DNA of 64,000 nucleotides. Source: Lawsonibacter faecis. GTDB taxonomy: Bacteria > Bacillota > Clostridia > Oscillospirales > Oscillospiraceae. Shown piece after piece: positions 42,162-50,370 of this stretch (positions within the stretch are counted from its first letter, which is position 1; every line of letters starts with the position of its first letter). Location of the stretch: contig NZ_JACOPQ010000003.1 of the NCBI RefSeq assembly GCF_014287675.1, positions 62,001-126,000 on the forward strand. Direction: 5' to 3'. Below the pieces are notes generated by a model. It did not search any database. It was not told the DNA's origin and saw only the letters and a program-made list of their open reading frames with translations. Both the position numbers and the translations under genes were made by a program.

Positions 42162-43519
42162 GCGCAGCCCCCCCTTCCCCCGTCCGCCAGGACGATGCTG
42201 TTGACCGATCTGGGCTCCAGCGGGAAGTGATAGGTCTCCCCTTCCAGCTCCACCCCCACGGTGAAGACCCGGTCGAAGGGGTTGAAGAGCTCCAGCACCA
42301 CCGAGCCGTCCGGGTTGCGGAAGACCAGGCTGTCCCCGGCGAAGCTGCCCCGGGCCCCCAGCCGCACGGCCCCCCGGCGGATGGGGGCGGAGAAGTGCTT
42401 CATCACGTAGAAGTCCGGGTTGCAGACTGCGGCTCCGGCGGCGGGGTCCACAGTGACCATGGCGTTCTGGGGGTCCCCCCAGGTGCTGCGGCCCATGGGC
42501 TCCAGGACCAGGTTCCAGTAGAGGTAGCTCTCCGCGCCGTTGGAGATATAGTGCTTGAGCATGGTCCACATATACCGGGCGTATTCCCAGGTGTTGTCCC
42601 CGAAGCCGCACTCGTTCTCCGACTGCATGAGCCGAAGGCGCGGCCACCAGCTCTCAAAGGTCCGCTGGATGGCGATTTTGCCGCCCCACTGGTAGCTCAC
42701 GCCGGAGAGGTATCTGAGGGCCTCCGGGTCGGAGAGGACGGTGTTTGCAAAGTAGTCGTAGTCCTCTGTGGCCCACTTGTCAAAGATGAGGCGGATATAG
42801 TCGCAGCCGGGGGCGTTGATGGTGCCCAGCCACAGCTCGGTGTCCAGGCCCGAGCGCGCCAGGGCGGGGCCCAGGTAGTCCCGGATGAAGTCCCGCAGCT
42901 CCTCCCCCGTCCACATGCAGGAGGGGAACTTCTGGTTGGCCACCGGCTCGTTCTGGACGTGGACCTGCTCAACGGGGATGCCCAGGGCGGCGTAGCCCTG
43001 AATGAACTTTACAAAATAATTTGCGTAGGCCCGGAGGTTCTCCGGCGCGGGGATGAGCTTGCCCCAGTTATAGACCGGCGGGTCCTTCATCCAGGTGGGG
43101 GGCGACCAGGGGGAGGCGAAGAGCCGCAGGTCCGGATTCAGGGCAAGGGCCTCCTTGATATAGGGGATGAGGGCCTGTCGGTCCCGCTCCAGGGAGAAGT
43201 GCTCCAGGGCGTAGTCCCCCGGCGTCTCGTCCAGGCTGTACCAGTCGAAGGAGTAGTCGTTGGCGCCGATGGGCAGGCGGCAGAAGTTCAGCCCCGCCCC
43301 CGCCGGGGAGAAGAGGGTCTTCAGCACGGCGGAGCGGTCCGCCGCCGTGAGGGACTGGAGGGCCCTCCAGCCCAGCTCGTTGAAGCAGCCGCCGAATCCA
43401 TGCATGGTCTGGTACTCCCGCCCGTCCAGGGCGAGGGCGGCGTCCGCGCCGGAGGGCGAGGGGGCCTTGGCGGCCCACTGGGCGCTCTCATTGGACCAGC
43501 GCCAATCGATTTTTTTCAT
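42158..43519 (-). CDS. GH30-family glycoside hydrolase (proximal)
   Basis: 453 residues from ATG 43519 (AGGTG upstream); an in-frame GTG at 43528 is less likely. Acid/base Glu191 lies in VHVQNEPVANQKFPSC and nucleophile Glu301 in LMQSENECGFGDN, with the YQTMHGFGGCFNELG start and the ASPWSPPTWMKD strand typical of glucosylceramidase-like GH30 enzymes. There is no signal peptide. It begins 9 bp after the second permease gene, so it is part of the transport operon. Expected role: hydrolysis of the sugar brought in by the ABC transporter. Confidence 0.92.
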   Translation of the reverse strand: MKKIDWRWSNESAQWAAKAPSPSGADAALALDGREYQTMHGFGGCFNELGWRALQSLTAADRSAVLKTLFSPAGAGLNFCRLPIGANDYSFDWYSLDETPGDYALEHFSLERDRQALIPYIKEALALNPDLRLFASPWSPPTWMKDPPVYNWGKLIPAPENLRAYANYFVKFIQGYAALGIPVEQVHVQNEPVANQKFPSCMWTGEELRDFIRDYLGPALARSGLDTELWLGTINAPGCDYIRLIFDKWATEDYDYFANTVLSDPEALRYLSGVSYQWGGKIAIQRTFESWWPRLRLMQSENECGFGDNTWEYARYMWTMLKHYISNGAESYLYWNLVLEPMGRSTWGDPQNAMVTVDPAAGAAVCNPDFYVMKHFSAPIRRGAVRLGARGSFAGDSLVFRNPDGSVVLELFNPFDRVFTVGVELEGETYHFPLEPRSVNSIVLADGGRGGCA

Positions 43520-43528
43520 ATGCTGCAC

Positions 43529-44356
43529 CTACTTGTCCGAGCCCACGGTGAGGCCGTTGATGATATACCGGGAGAGAAAGCAGAACACCACGATGATGGG
43601 CACCACCGAGATGGCGATGGCCAGGTACATGGCGCCGTAGTTGGTGAGGTAGAGGCCCTTGATCATGGCGATCATCACGGGCATGGTGTACATCTCCGTT
43701 TTGGACATGATGATGAGGGGGCCCATGTAGTTGTTCCAGCAGGCCACAAAGTTGAAGATGCACATGGTCACCACGCCCGGGATGACGCAGGGGAAGACGA
43801 TGCGGTTGAAGATTTTGAACTCCGAGCAGCCCTCCAGCCGGGCGGCCTCCATCATGGAGGTGGGGATGCTCTGGGAGATAATGCCCCGCAGGAAGAAGAC
43901 GGAGGTGGCGTTGGCGATGCCCGGCAGGATGAAGGGCCAGTAGGTGTTCAGCAGGTGCAGCTTCAGGTTGAGCTGGTAGAAGCCGATGATGCTCACCTGG
44001 GAGGGGATCATCATGGAACACAGGACGATGCCGAAGAGCACGTTCTTCCCTTTGAAGCTGTATTTGGCGAAGCCGTAGGCGGTGAGGGCGCCGAAGTATC
44101 CCGTGAAGGCGGTGTAGGGGACGGCGATGAGCAGGCTGTTGGCAAAGCCCCGCCAGATGTTCACATGGGACTGCATCGTGGCGTAATTCTCCGCCGTGGC
44201 CGCGCCGGGCAGCAGATTGAGCTTGGTGACGATATCGAAGCTGGAGTGGGTGGCGTTGACCACCACCAGATAGAAGGGCACCACGGACAGCAGCAGCAGC
44301 AGGATGAGGAAGGCGTACATCAGCGCCCTGGGCGCCGCCCGGCGGACCTTAGTCAT
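43529..44356 (-). CDS. Carbohydrate ABC transporter permease, MalG type
   Basis: 275 residues with six hydrophobic segments and the EAA loop MMEAARLEGCSEFKIFNRIVFPCVIPG that contacts the ATPase. It overlaps the end of the other permease by 8 bp. It is the second membrane subunit of an importer. The operon has no ATPase gene, so a shared MsmK/UgpC-like ATPase elsewhere is likely. Confidence 0.94.
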   Translation of the reverse strand: MTKVRRAAPRALMYAFLILLLLLSVVPFYLVVVNATHSSFDIVTKLNLLPGAATAENYATMQSHVNIWRGFANSLLIAVPYTAFTGYFGALTAYGFAKYSFKGKNVLFGIVLCSMMIPSQVSIIGFYQLNLKLHLLNTYWPFILPGIANATSVFFLRGIISQSIPTSMMEAARLEGCSEFKIFNRIVFPCVIPGVVTMCIFNFVACWNNYMGPLIIMSKTEMYTMPVMIAMIKGLYLTNYGAMYLAIAISVVPIIVVFCFLSRYIINGLTVGSDK

Positions 44357-45257
44357 CGTACATGCCCCCCTTCTTCCGCATGGCCTTCAGTGCCAGCACA
44401 CTGAGGACGGCGATGAGGAGGAACAGCCCCACCGAAATGGCCGAGGCGTAGCCGTAGTTGTGGTTCTTGAAGCCCTGGTTGTAGAGGTACATGGACGTGG
44501 TGAGGATGGATTTCCGGGGGTCGCCCTGGACGTTGGTGAGGGTGGCCGGCACGTCGAAGAGCTGCATCCCGCCGATGATGGAGGTGATGGTCATATAGAT
44601 GAGGGTGGGCCTGATGAGGGGCAGGGTAATTTTGGTATAGGTCTGCAGCTTGGTGGCTCCGTCCACCAGTGCGGCGTCGTAGACGCCGGAGTCGATGGTG
44701 GTGATGCCCGCCATGATGATGACCGTGGTATACCCAAACCACATCCACCACTGGATGTAGGACACCAGGCCCGAGGTGAAGGGCCCGCTGTTGAAGAAGC
44801 TGAAAGGGGCCCCGGGCACGCCCAGGCCGGTAAGGATGTAGTTGGCCACCGACTTGTCGCCGTTGAATAGCAGGTTGAAGAGCAGGCCCACCGAGGCGGC
44901 GGTGATGAGGTTTGGCAGGTAGAAGGCCGCACGGAAAAACTTCATACCCTTGATTTTGTTGAAGGTAAAGAGGGCGGACAGGATGAGAGCGGCGCCCATC
45001 TGGGGCAGGAAGTTCATCAGCCAGATTCGAAAGGTGTTCCACAGCGAGAGGTAAAACACCTTGTCCGTCACCAGCCGCTGAAAGTTTTTCAGCCCTATTC
45101 CCGCCAGGGGGGCCAGGCCGTCCCACTTCTGGAAGCTGAGGAAGACGGTGTAGAGGATGGGATAGAGGCCGAATATGGCGAACACCACGAAGAAGGGCGC
45201 GATGAAGAGGTAGCCATACCGGCTTTTGTTCAATTTGTTGGGCCCTGGCTTCGCCAT
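44349..45257 (-). CDS. Carbohydrate ABC transporter permease, MalF type
   Basis: 302 residues from ATG 45257, with GGGAGGG 6 bp before. The start SRYGYLFIAPFFVVFAIFGLYPILYTVFLSF is the first transmembrane segment of this family, and the EAA loop reads DAALVDGATKLQTYTKITLPLIRPT. Six membrane spans. It lies between the binding protein and the MalG-type permease. Confidence 0.94.
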   Translation of the reverse strand: MAKPGPNKLNKSRYGYLFIAPFFVVFAIFGLYPILYTVFLSFQKWDGLAPLAGIGLKNFQRLVTDKVFYLSLWNTFRIWLMNFLPQMGAALILSALFTFNKIKGMKFFRAAFYLPNLITAASVGLLFNLLFNGDKSVANYILTGLGVPGAPFSFFNSGPFTSGLVSYIQWWMWFGYTTVIIMAGITTIDSGVYDAALVDGATKLQTYTKITLPLIRPTLIYMTITSIIGGMQLFDVPATLTNVQGDPRKSILTTSMYLYNQGFKNHNYGYASAISVGLFLLIAVLSVLALKAMRKKGGMYDD

Positions 45258-45318
45258 GGCGATCCCTCCCATGAAAATGGCCGGCGGGCACGGTGTGTCC
45301 GCCGGCCATCTCAGTCGT

Positions 45319-46665
45319 TTAATCGATAGTGAGCTCCGGGTAGGCGTTGGCTACGTCGTCCTTGAACTGCTGCAGCGCGTCATCCTTGGACAGCACGCCG
45401 GTGGCGTATGCCTTGGCGGCGGAGAGGAAGGCGGTGTTGATGGTGCCGTCATAGGCGGTCATCAGGTCGCTGGGGATCTTCTCCATCTGCTCGTTGTAGA
45501 AGGCGAAGGGGTTCTGTCCGCCCAGGACCTCCTCCCCCGCGCCGGCGGCCAGGGCCTGGTCGGCGGACTTGAGGGAGACGTACTCGCCGTACTCGGCGGC
45601 GTAGGCCTGCTGGGCCTCGCTGTTCAGGCAGCAGTACTCCAGGAATGCCCAGGCCAGGTCTTTGTTGGGGCTGTCCTTGTAGATGCCCAGCCAGGTGCCG
45701 CCCTTGACATAGGGCACACTGCCCTGACACATGGCCCACTGGCCCTTGGTGGTGTCGGCGGCGGGCTTCACCACGAACTGGTAGCCCCAGGAGGGGAGCA
45801 CGTAGCAGAAGGTGTCGGTGCTCTCCACGGCGGCGCTCCACTCCGGGGCCCAGGGGTCCACATTCAGGTCGTAGCCATTTTCGGCGATGGTCTTGGCCAT
45901 ATCCATGAAGTCCAGCATGGATTCGTCGATGACCAGCCTGTCGTCCACCACCCAGGGCTGGGCCCGGTTGGAGAACTGCATGTTCATAATGTCCTGCCAG
46001 CTGGCGAACATCTTGATGCCCTTGTCCTTCAGCTTGGCGGCCACGTCCAGCATGGCGTCATTGCTGGAGAGCAGGGCTGCCACCTCGGTGGGATCGTCGG
46101 TGCCCAGCACCTCCTTCGCCATGTCCCGGCGGTACATGATCGAGCCGGGACTGGCCTGCCAGCTCAGGGCACGGAGGGCGCCGGAGGCGTCGGTGCCCAC
46201 GCTGGCCACATAGTCCCACACGTCGGAGGTGTCGGCGCTGTACGGCGCCTGCCGCAGGTCGTCCCAGAAACCGGAGTCAACCAGATACTTCACGTAGTCG
46301 GACTCGCCGGTGAAGATGTCCGGCGCGCCCTGGCCGCTGGCCAGGGTGGGGGTCAGCTTGGCGATGAAGTCGGCGTTGGGCACCACGGTGATGTTCACCG
46401 TCACGTCGGGGTGGACCTGGTTGAAGCCCTCCACAAAGCGGCCCAGCTCCTCTCCGGAGGACCAGACCTCCAGGGTGCCGGACAGCCCGGCTGAATCAGA
46501 GGGAGTTGGTTCGGAGGGGACGGGCTCGCCGCTGGGGGCGGCGGCCGGAGAGGACGCTGGGGACGCGGCGGGAGAGCCGGAGGGCGTGCCGTCGGCGTCG
46601 CCGCAGGCGCAGAGGGCCAGGACCACGGAAAGCGCCAGGAGCATGGCTAACAGTTTCTTTTTCAT
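45319..46665 (-). CDS. Extracellular sugar-binding lipoprotein of the ABC transporter
   Basis: 448 residues. The signal peptide ends LCAC (Cys21), followed by a Ser/Pro linker and a family 1 solute-binding fold: GTLEVWSSGEELGRFVEGFNQVHPDVTVNI at the start, YVKYLVDSGFWDDL, and late WAFLEYCCLNSEAQQAYA. GGAGG lies 6 bp before ATG. It binds the sugar outside the membrane and delivers it to the permeases. The ligand is unknown, but GH30 enzymes in the operon suggest a beta-linked oligosaccharide. Confidence 0.94.
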   Translation of the reverse strand: MKKKLLAMLLALSVVLALCACGDADGTPSGSPAASPASSPAAAPSGEPVPSEPTPSDSAGLSGTLEVWSSGEELGRFVEGFNQVHPDVTVNITVVPNADFIAKLTPTLASGQGAPDIFTGESDYVKYLVDSGFWDDLRQAPYSADTSDVWDYVASVGTDASGALRALSWQASPGSIMYRRDMAKEVLGTDDPTEVAALLSSNDAMLDVAAKLKDKGIKMFASWQDIMNMQFSNRAQPWVVDDRLVIDESMLDFMDMAKTIAENGYDLNVDPWAPEWSAAVESTDTFCYVLPSWGYQFVVKPAADTTKGQWAMCQGSVPYVKGGTWLGIYKDSPNKDLAWAFLEYCCLNSEAQQAYAAEYGEYVSLKSADQALAAGAGEEVLGGQNPFAFYNEQMEKIPSDLMTAYDGTINTAFLSAAKAYATGVLSKDDALQQFKDDVANAYPELTID

Positions 46666-46732
46666 GAGGAACCTCCACTTCTATATTGACCCTGATCTTC
46701 CTTGGGTTTGCGCGCGGGAAAGGGGTGGGCGG

Positions 46733-47704
46733 TTACCTGGGCGCGGCGGCGGACCGGCCCTGGAGCAGGGCGGGCTCCACCAGTCGCTTGCATGTTTCCC
46801 CACGGCCGTCCAGCCGGTCCAGCAGGGCCCGGGCCAGCTGCTCGCCGATCTCATAGACAGGCTGCTGCACGCTGGTCAGCGGCGGAGTCGCGAGGAGCTG
46901 GTGCCCCAGGCCGTCGAAGCCCACCAGGGAGAAGTCCTCCGGGACGGTCCGGCCCGCCCGAGCCAGCTCGGAGGCGGCGCCGATGGCAATGGTGTCCGTG
47001 GCGCAGAAGGCCGCCGTACAGCCCTCCAGCTCCAGGATGCGCCGGACGGCCCCCGCCCCCCCATCCACGCTGTTGGGGGCGTAGATCACCCGCCCATCCT
47101 CCGGGGAAAGACCGTGCTCCAGCAGGGCCAGGCGGTAGCCGTCCAGACGGTCGGTGGTGTAGTCCTTGTCCTCGTCCACGTTGATCATGGCGATGTTCCG
47201 GTGCCCCAGGGTGATGAGGTGCTCCACGCCCATCTTGGCCCCCGCCACGTTGTCCACGTCGATGCAGTCCACGCCGGGGAGCTCCGTGTGGCCGAAGAGC
47301 ACCACCGGCCGTCCCCGCTCCGACGCGTAGCGGGCGAACTCGTTGATCTCGTCCTTCAGAAGGCCGGTGACGATGTACCCGTCGCACCGGTGCTCCCGCC
47401 TGCGGCTGCGCAGAATGAGGAAGGAGTACATATGCTCGCTGAGCACCTTGCTGATGCCTGCGATGAGATGCATCACGAAGGGGTTGGAGAGGTCGATGCT
47501 CTCCGGAACGTATACGTCCACCACGCCGGAGCGGTTGGTCACCAGATTCTTGGCCGCCGCGTTGGGCACGTAGTGCAGCTCCGCCATCGCCTGCTCCACC
47601 CGTGCCCTCGTCCGGGGGCTGACGCTCTCCGGCGTATTGACCACCCGTGAGACCGTGATGGCGGAGACCCCCGCCGCTCTGGCGACATCCTTGACCGTGG
47701 CCAT
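46733..47704 (-). CDS. LacI-family repressor of the GH30/transport operon
   Basis: 323 residues from ATG 47704, with GGGAGGA upstream. TVKDVARAAGVSAITVSRVVNTPESVSPRTRARVEQAMAEL is the LacI helix-turn-helix and hinge; the rest is a periplasmic-binding-like sensor (CDGYIVTG, GVDCIDVDNVAGAKMGVEHLITLGHRNIAMI, DFSLVGFDGLG). It is first in the operon, 67 bp before the binding-protein gene. Two operator palindromes in its own leader imply that it represses itself and, unless a second promoter exists, the whole operon. Confidence 0.94.
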   Translation of the reverse strand: MATVKDVARAAGVSAITVSRVVNTPESVSPRTRARVEQAMAELHYVPNAAAKNLVTNRSGVVDVYVPESIDLSNPFVMHLIAGISKVLSEHMYSFLILRSRRREHRCDGYIVTGLLKDEINEFARYASERGRPVVLFGHTELPGVDCIDVDNVAGAKMGVEHLITLGHRNIAMINVDEDKDYTTDRLDGYRLALLEHGLSPEDGRVIYAPNSVDGGAGAVRRILELEGCTAAFCATDTIAIGAASELARAGRTVPEDFSLVGFDGLGHQLLATPPLTSVQQPVYEIGEQLARALLDRLDGRGETCKRLVEPALLQGRSAAAPR

Positions 47705-47723
47705 GGGCTTTCCTCCCATTTCT

Positions 47724-47739
47724 ATGTTAACGTTAACAT
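47724..47739. promoter_or_regulatory. LacI operator O1
   Basis: ATGTTAACGTTAACAT, a perfect 16-bp palindrome of the LacI-family type with a central CG, 20 bp upstream of the lacI start codon. Confidence 0.8.
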
Positions 47740-47769
47740 CCCCGGGACAAAAGAACGGCCCGCAGGCCG

Positions 47770-47785
47770 ATGGTAACGTTAACAT
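47770..47785. promoter_or_regulatory. LacI operator O2
   Basis: ATGGTAACGTTAACAT, differing from O1 at one base, with centres 46 bp apart. It lies just downstream of the -10 box, over the expected transcription start, so binding would block initiation. Confidence 0.78.
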
Positions 47786-47800
47786 TTTTTTCTTGCTTTT

Positions 47801-47829
47801 ACTGTACCATGTTGTTTGGTAAAAGTCAA
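47801..47829 (-). promoter_or_regulatory. Promoter of the lacI-ABC-GH30 operon
   Basis: On the minus strand TTGACT (47829-47824), a 17-bp spacer and TACAGT (47806-47801), followed by the two operators. Confidence 0.72.
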
Positions 47830-47848
47830 TAGTATTCTTTCAGAGAAA

Positions 47849-47882
47849 GGCCGCTCCTTGTGAAAATCCACAAGGAGCGGCC
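47849..47882. terminator. Hairpin upstream of the lacI promoter
   Basis: 14-bp perfect arms GGCCGCTCCTTGTG / CACAAGGAGCGGCC with a 6-nt loop, probably insulating the operon from the TetR gene that reads toward it. Confidence 0.6.
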
Positions 47883-47885
47883 CAA

Positions 47886-48060
47886 TATCATTCAATTAAG
47901 GCTTACAGGTGCTTTGGGGCTGATACTCCTATTAATGGGGATACTGGGAGGTGAATTGCCCCAAAGGGCAAGAGAGACCGCTTTGGGGCGCACCCGTGCG
48001 TGGGGCCGCGCTCCCGCCCGCCGCGCGGCGTCCTTCGGACCCCCGCCGCGCGCTCCGGCC
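47886..48060. repeat. MITE-like repeat, copy 3 (partial)
   Basis: The left end ATCATTCAATTAAGGC resembles the terminal repeat of copies 1 and 2. GGGGCTGATACTCCTATTAA, then CTGGGAGGTGAATTG and GGGCAAGAGAGACCGC, match the right-hand interior of copy 1. The middle block of copy 1 is missing and no right terminal repeat is found. The right boundary is uncertain; the remainder to 48181 shows no gene. Confidence 0.55.
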
Positions 48061-48181
48061 TCCAATGGCAGGGGATGGCGGCACGCTGAGCTGCTGCTCA
48101 TGGAGCATTCCACTCAGATTGCACCGTCTTCAGCAATTGACGCCCGAACCATATGAAAATGAAAGAAGCAAATTTTATGTT

Positions 48182-48799
48182 TTACTTATCATGGCCGCCG
48201 CCGGGCTTGCTGACAAAATTCGAGAGGGGGCGCCAGAGTGCAACCAGCAGCCTGGCCATCTCCATCTCGGAGAGATTCATGCCGTTGTTCAGCCAGCTGG
48301 TAAAGAGACTGACGTACAGTGAGCTGAGGACCTCCTCCCGGTACATCTCCACGGGACTGTTAATAGTAGGATAATTCCAGAGGCGGAAGGTCTCCAGCCG
48401 GGTCTTCATAATTGCTCTTGCAAAGCGGGAGGAGAAGCCGTTTTGATATTTGGAGCAGAGCAGCGCCCGGAATTCGGTCTCATTTGCACGGATATAGCGA
48501 AAATACTTTTCAAAGTAGACATTGTTACTGTGGCGGACACTGTCGCGGAACTCGTAAATTCCTGCACTGCGCAGTTCCAGCATGATTTCAATAAATCCAT
48601 CCGTAAGATGGCGCTCGATTTCCTCCAAAAGCTCGTACTTACTGTCGTAATAGATATAGAAAATGCCCCGGCTCACGTTGGCCCGGCCACAGATATCCTT
48701 CACCGTGATGGCCTCCAGCTTTTTGTCTGACAGGAGCTGAAGAAATGATTCACGGATTTTGGCCCGGCTCCCGCTTTCGGGAACGTTTGTCTGCTCCAC
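48182..48799 (-). CDS. TetR-family regulator
   Basis: 205 residues from GTG 48799, chosen because AAGGGGGGATT lies just upstream; a longer ORF extends to 48907 without a good ribosome site. KIRESFLQLLSDKKLEAITVKDICGRANVSRGIFYIYYDSKYELLEEIERHL is the DNA-binding domain, and the C-terminal helical part is of the TetR_C type seen in many Firmicutes. It diverges from the SLC13-thiolase operon, which it very likely controls. Confidence 0.9.
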   Translation of the reverse strand: MEQTNVPESGSRAKIRESFLQLLSDKKLEAITVKDICGRANVSRGIFYIYYDSKYELLEEIERHLTDGFIEIMLELRSAGIYEFRDSVRHSNNVYFEKYFRYIRANETEFRALLCSKYQNGFSSRFARAIMKTRLETFRLWNYPTINSPVEMYREEVLSSLYVSLFTSWLNNGMNLSEMEMARLLVALWRPLSNFVSKPGGGHDK

Positions 48800-48898
48800 A
48801 ATAATCCCCCCTTGCCGTCCGGCTGCTGAGGCCATTATAACAACCCTTGGATTCTGGCGCAAGTTGAAAGCTTTGGATGAGTTAAACAAGTTGGCGGG

Positions 48899-48920
48899 AT
48901 GTGTCAAACATTAAACACAT
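48899..48920. promoter_or_regulatory. Candidate TetR operator
   Basis: ATGTGT, 10 bp, ACACAT: an inverted repeat in the 241-bp divergent region between the TetR gene and the SLC13 operon. No other palindrome there is as clear. I could not assign a convincing -35/-10 pair. Confidence 0.35.
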
Positions 48921-49040
48921 TGCCCAAATCTGTTCTCGTAATTCAAGCCAGCCTACGGTAATATCACAAGTGCAGGGACCAACAGGCAGAAATCGACAGC
49001 AGGCGACTTTACTACACAATTTGGGATAGGAGGTGATTCA

Positions 49041-50321
49041 ATGCCCCATTCCGTCCTTGCAATCCTTATTCTGCTCATTGTTGTCTGCGCCTTTGTTTCA
49101 CAGAAATTGCCCGTCTCTGTAGCGGCTTTGCTGGGCGCTCTGGCCATGATGGCCTTTGGCATTCTCACACCCTCTGAGGCAATTTCCTCGTTCGGGTCGG
49201 ATGCGGTAATCATGGTAGCGGGAGTAATGGTCATCGGGAACGCCGTCTTTGAGTCGGGGCTGGCTGAGAGGCTGGGGGACGCCATTCTCCGGTTCAGACC
49301 CGCAGCCCGGAGTGAACGCTGCTTTATGGTAATCATCCTGGCGCTGATTGCCTTTCTCTCCGCTTTTATGAGCAACACCGCCGCCGTGGCCATGTTCATG
49401 CCGCTGGTCTCCTCTGTGGCCCGGGCGTCCAACGGGAGGATTAAAAAGAAAAACCTGTTCATGGCCATGGGTATCGCCTCCATCCTGGGCGGAAACTGTA
49501 CGCTGGCCGGCTCCACCCCGCAGCTTACCGCCCAGGGCATCCTGGAGAACACTCCGGGCGTGCGGACGCTCACCTTTTTCGAGCTGGCCTATATAGGCGT
49601 GCCCCTGGTGCTGCTGATGCTTTTCTACTACGCCACGGTGGGCGCCACGCTGCAGGAGAAGGTCTTCCTCTTCCCGGAACCCGTGGACGAGGGGCCGGGC
49701 CGGGAGATAAGGGAAAATCGTGACGCGGGAAACAAGGCCCTGCTCTCAGGCATAATCCTGCTCGCCTGCATGGCGGCTTTCGCTGCGGGCGTGTTTTCCT
49801 TGGGCACAGTGGCCCTCTTGGGGGCCTGCCTGTGCATCCTGACGGGGTGTATCACATGCAGGAGGGCGTTCCAGTCCATGGACTGGTCCACCATTACGGT
49901 CCTGGCCGGAGCGATGGGGTTTTCCAAGGGGCTTCAAAAGAGCGGCGCGGTGGATTTAATCGCAGAACGCATGCTGGCGCTTTTCGGCGGCCCGGAGGCC
50001 AATCCGGCGCTGATGTGCGCCGCACTTATCATACTGGCCAGCATTTTGGGAAATGTGATGTCTCACACGGCCACGGTGGCGGTACTGACTCCCATCGCCC
50101 TCTCCCTGGCGGCGGCCCTCTCAACCCAGCCTATCACCTATGTCATTGGGGTAGTCATCGGCTCCAACCTGGCCTTCGCCACCCCCATTGCCACACCGCC
50201 CTTGACCATGACCCTCTGCGCGGGATATCGCTTTCTTGACTACTCAAAGGTGGGAGGCGTATTGAATGTGGTTACGGTGCTCTTCGCTGCCGCGGCAATC
50301 CCTGTGATCTACGGCCTATGA
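49041..50321 (+). CDS. SLC13/ArsB-NhaD-type permease
   Basis: 426 residues with about eleven hydrophobic segments. The repeat halves of the DASS/ion transporter fold show as FMSNTAAVAMFMPLVSSV (first SNT motif) and NVMSHTATVAVLTPIALSLA (second, SHT). Family members carry dicarboxylates, sulfate or other anions with Na+ or H+. It is the first gene of a five-gene operon with thiolase and CoA-transferase, hence probably importer or exporter of an organic acid. AGGAGGTGA precedes ATG. Confidence 0.88.
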   Translation: MPHSVLAILILLIVVCAFVSQKLPVSVAALLGALAMMAFGILTPSEAISSFGSDAVIMVAGVMVIGNAVFESGLAERLGDAILRFRPAARSERCFMVIILALIAFLSAFMSNTAAVAMFMPLVSSVARASNGRIKKKNLFMAMGIASILGGNCTLAGSTPQLTAQGILENTPGVRTLTFFELAYIGVPLVLLMLFYYATVGATLQEKVFLFPEPVDEGPGREIRENRDAGNKALLSGIILLACMAAFAAGVFSLGTVALLGACLCILTGCITCRRAFQSMDWSTITVLAGAMGFSKGLQKSGAVDLIAERMLALFGGPEANPALMCAALIILASILGNVMSHTATVAVLTPIALSLAAALSTQPITYVIGVVIGSNLAFATPIATPPLTMTLCAGYRFLDYSKVGGVLNVVTVLFAAAAIPVIYGL

Positions 50322-50370
50322 CCGGGACAAGCCCTCCGGCCGAAAAACCAAACAGAAAGGAACGAGTGAA

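Noticed and set aside
42162..42647. A longer N-terminal extension of the distal GH30 gene
   Set aside because: The extension lies within the upstream GH30 gene in another frame. The GTG at 42161 overlapping its stop fits coupled translation and the family start.
42116..44404. A 762-codon plus-strand frame across the GH30 and permease genes
   Set aside because: It spans several genes that overlap or abut on the other strand and has no family features.
47886..48180. An ORF of about 98 codons on the plus strand across repeat copy 3
   Set aside because: It lies in the repeat, with no ribosome site and arginine/alanine-rich composition from GC-rich non-coding DNA.
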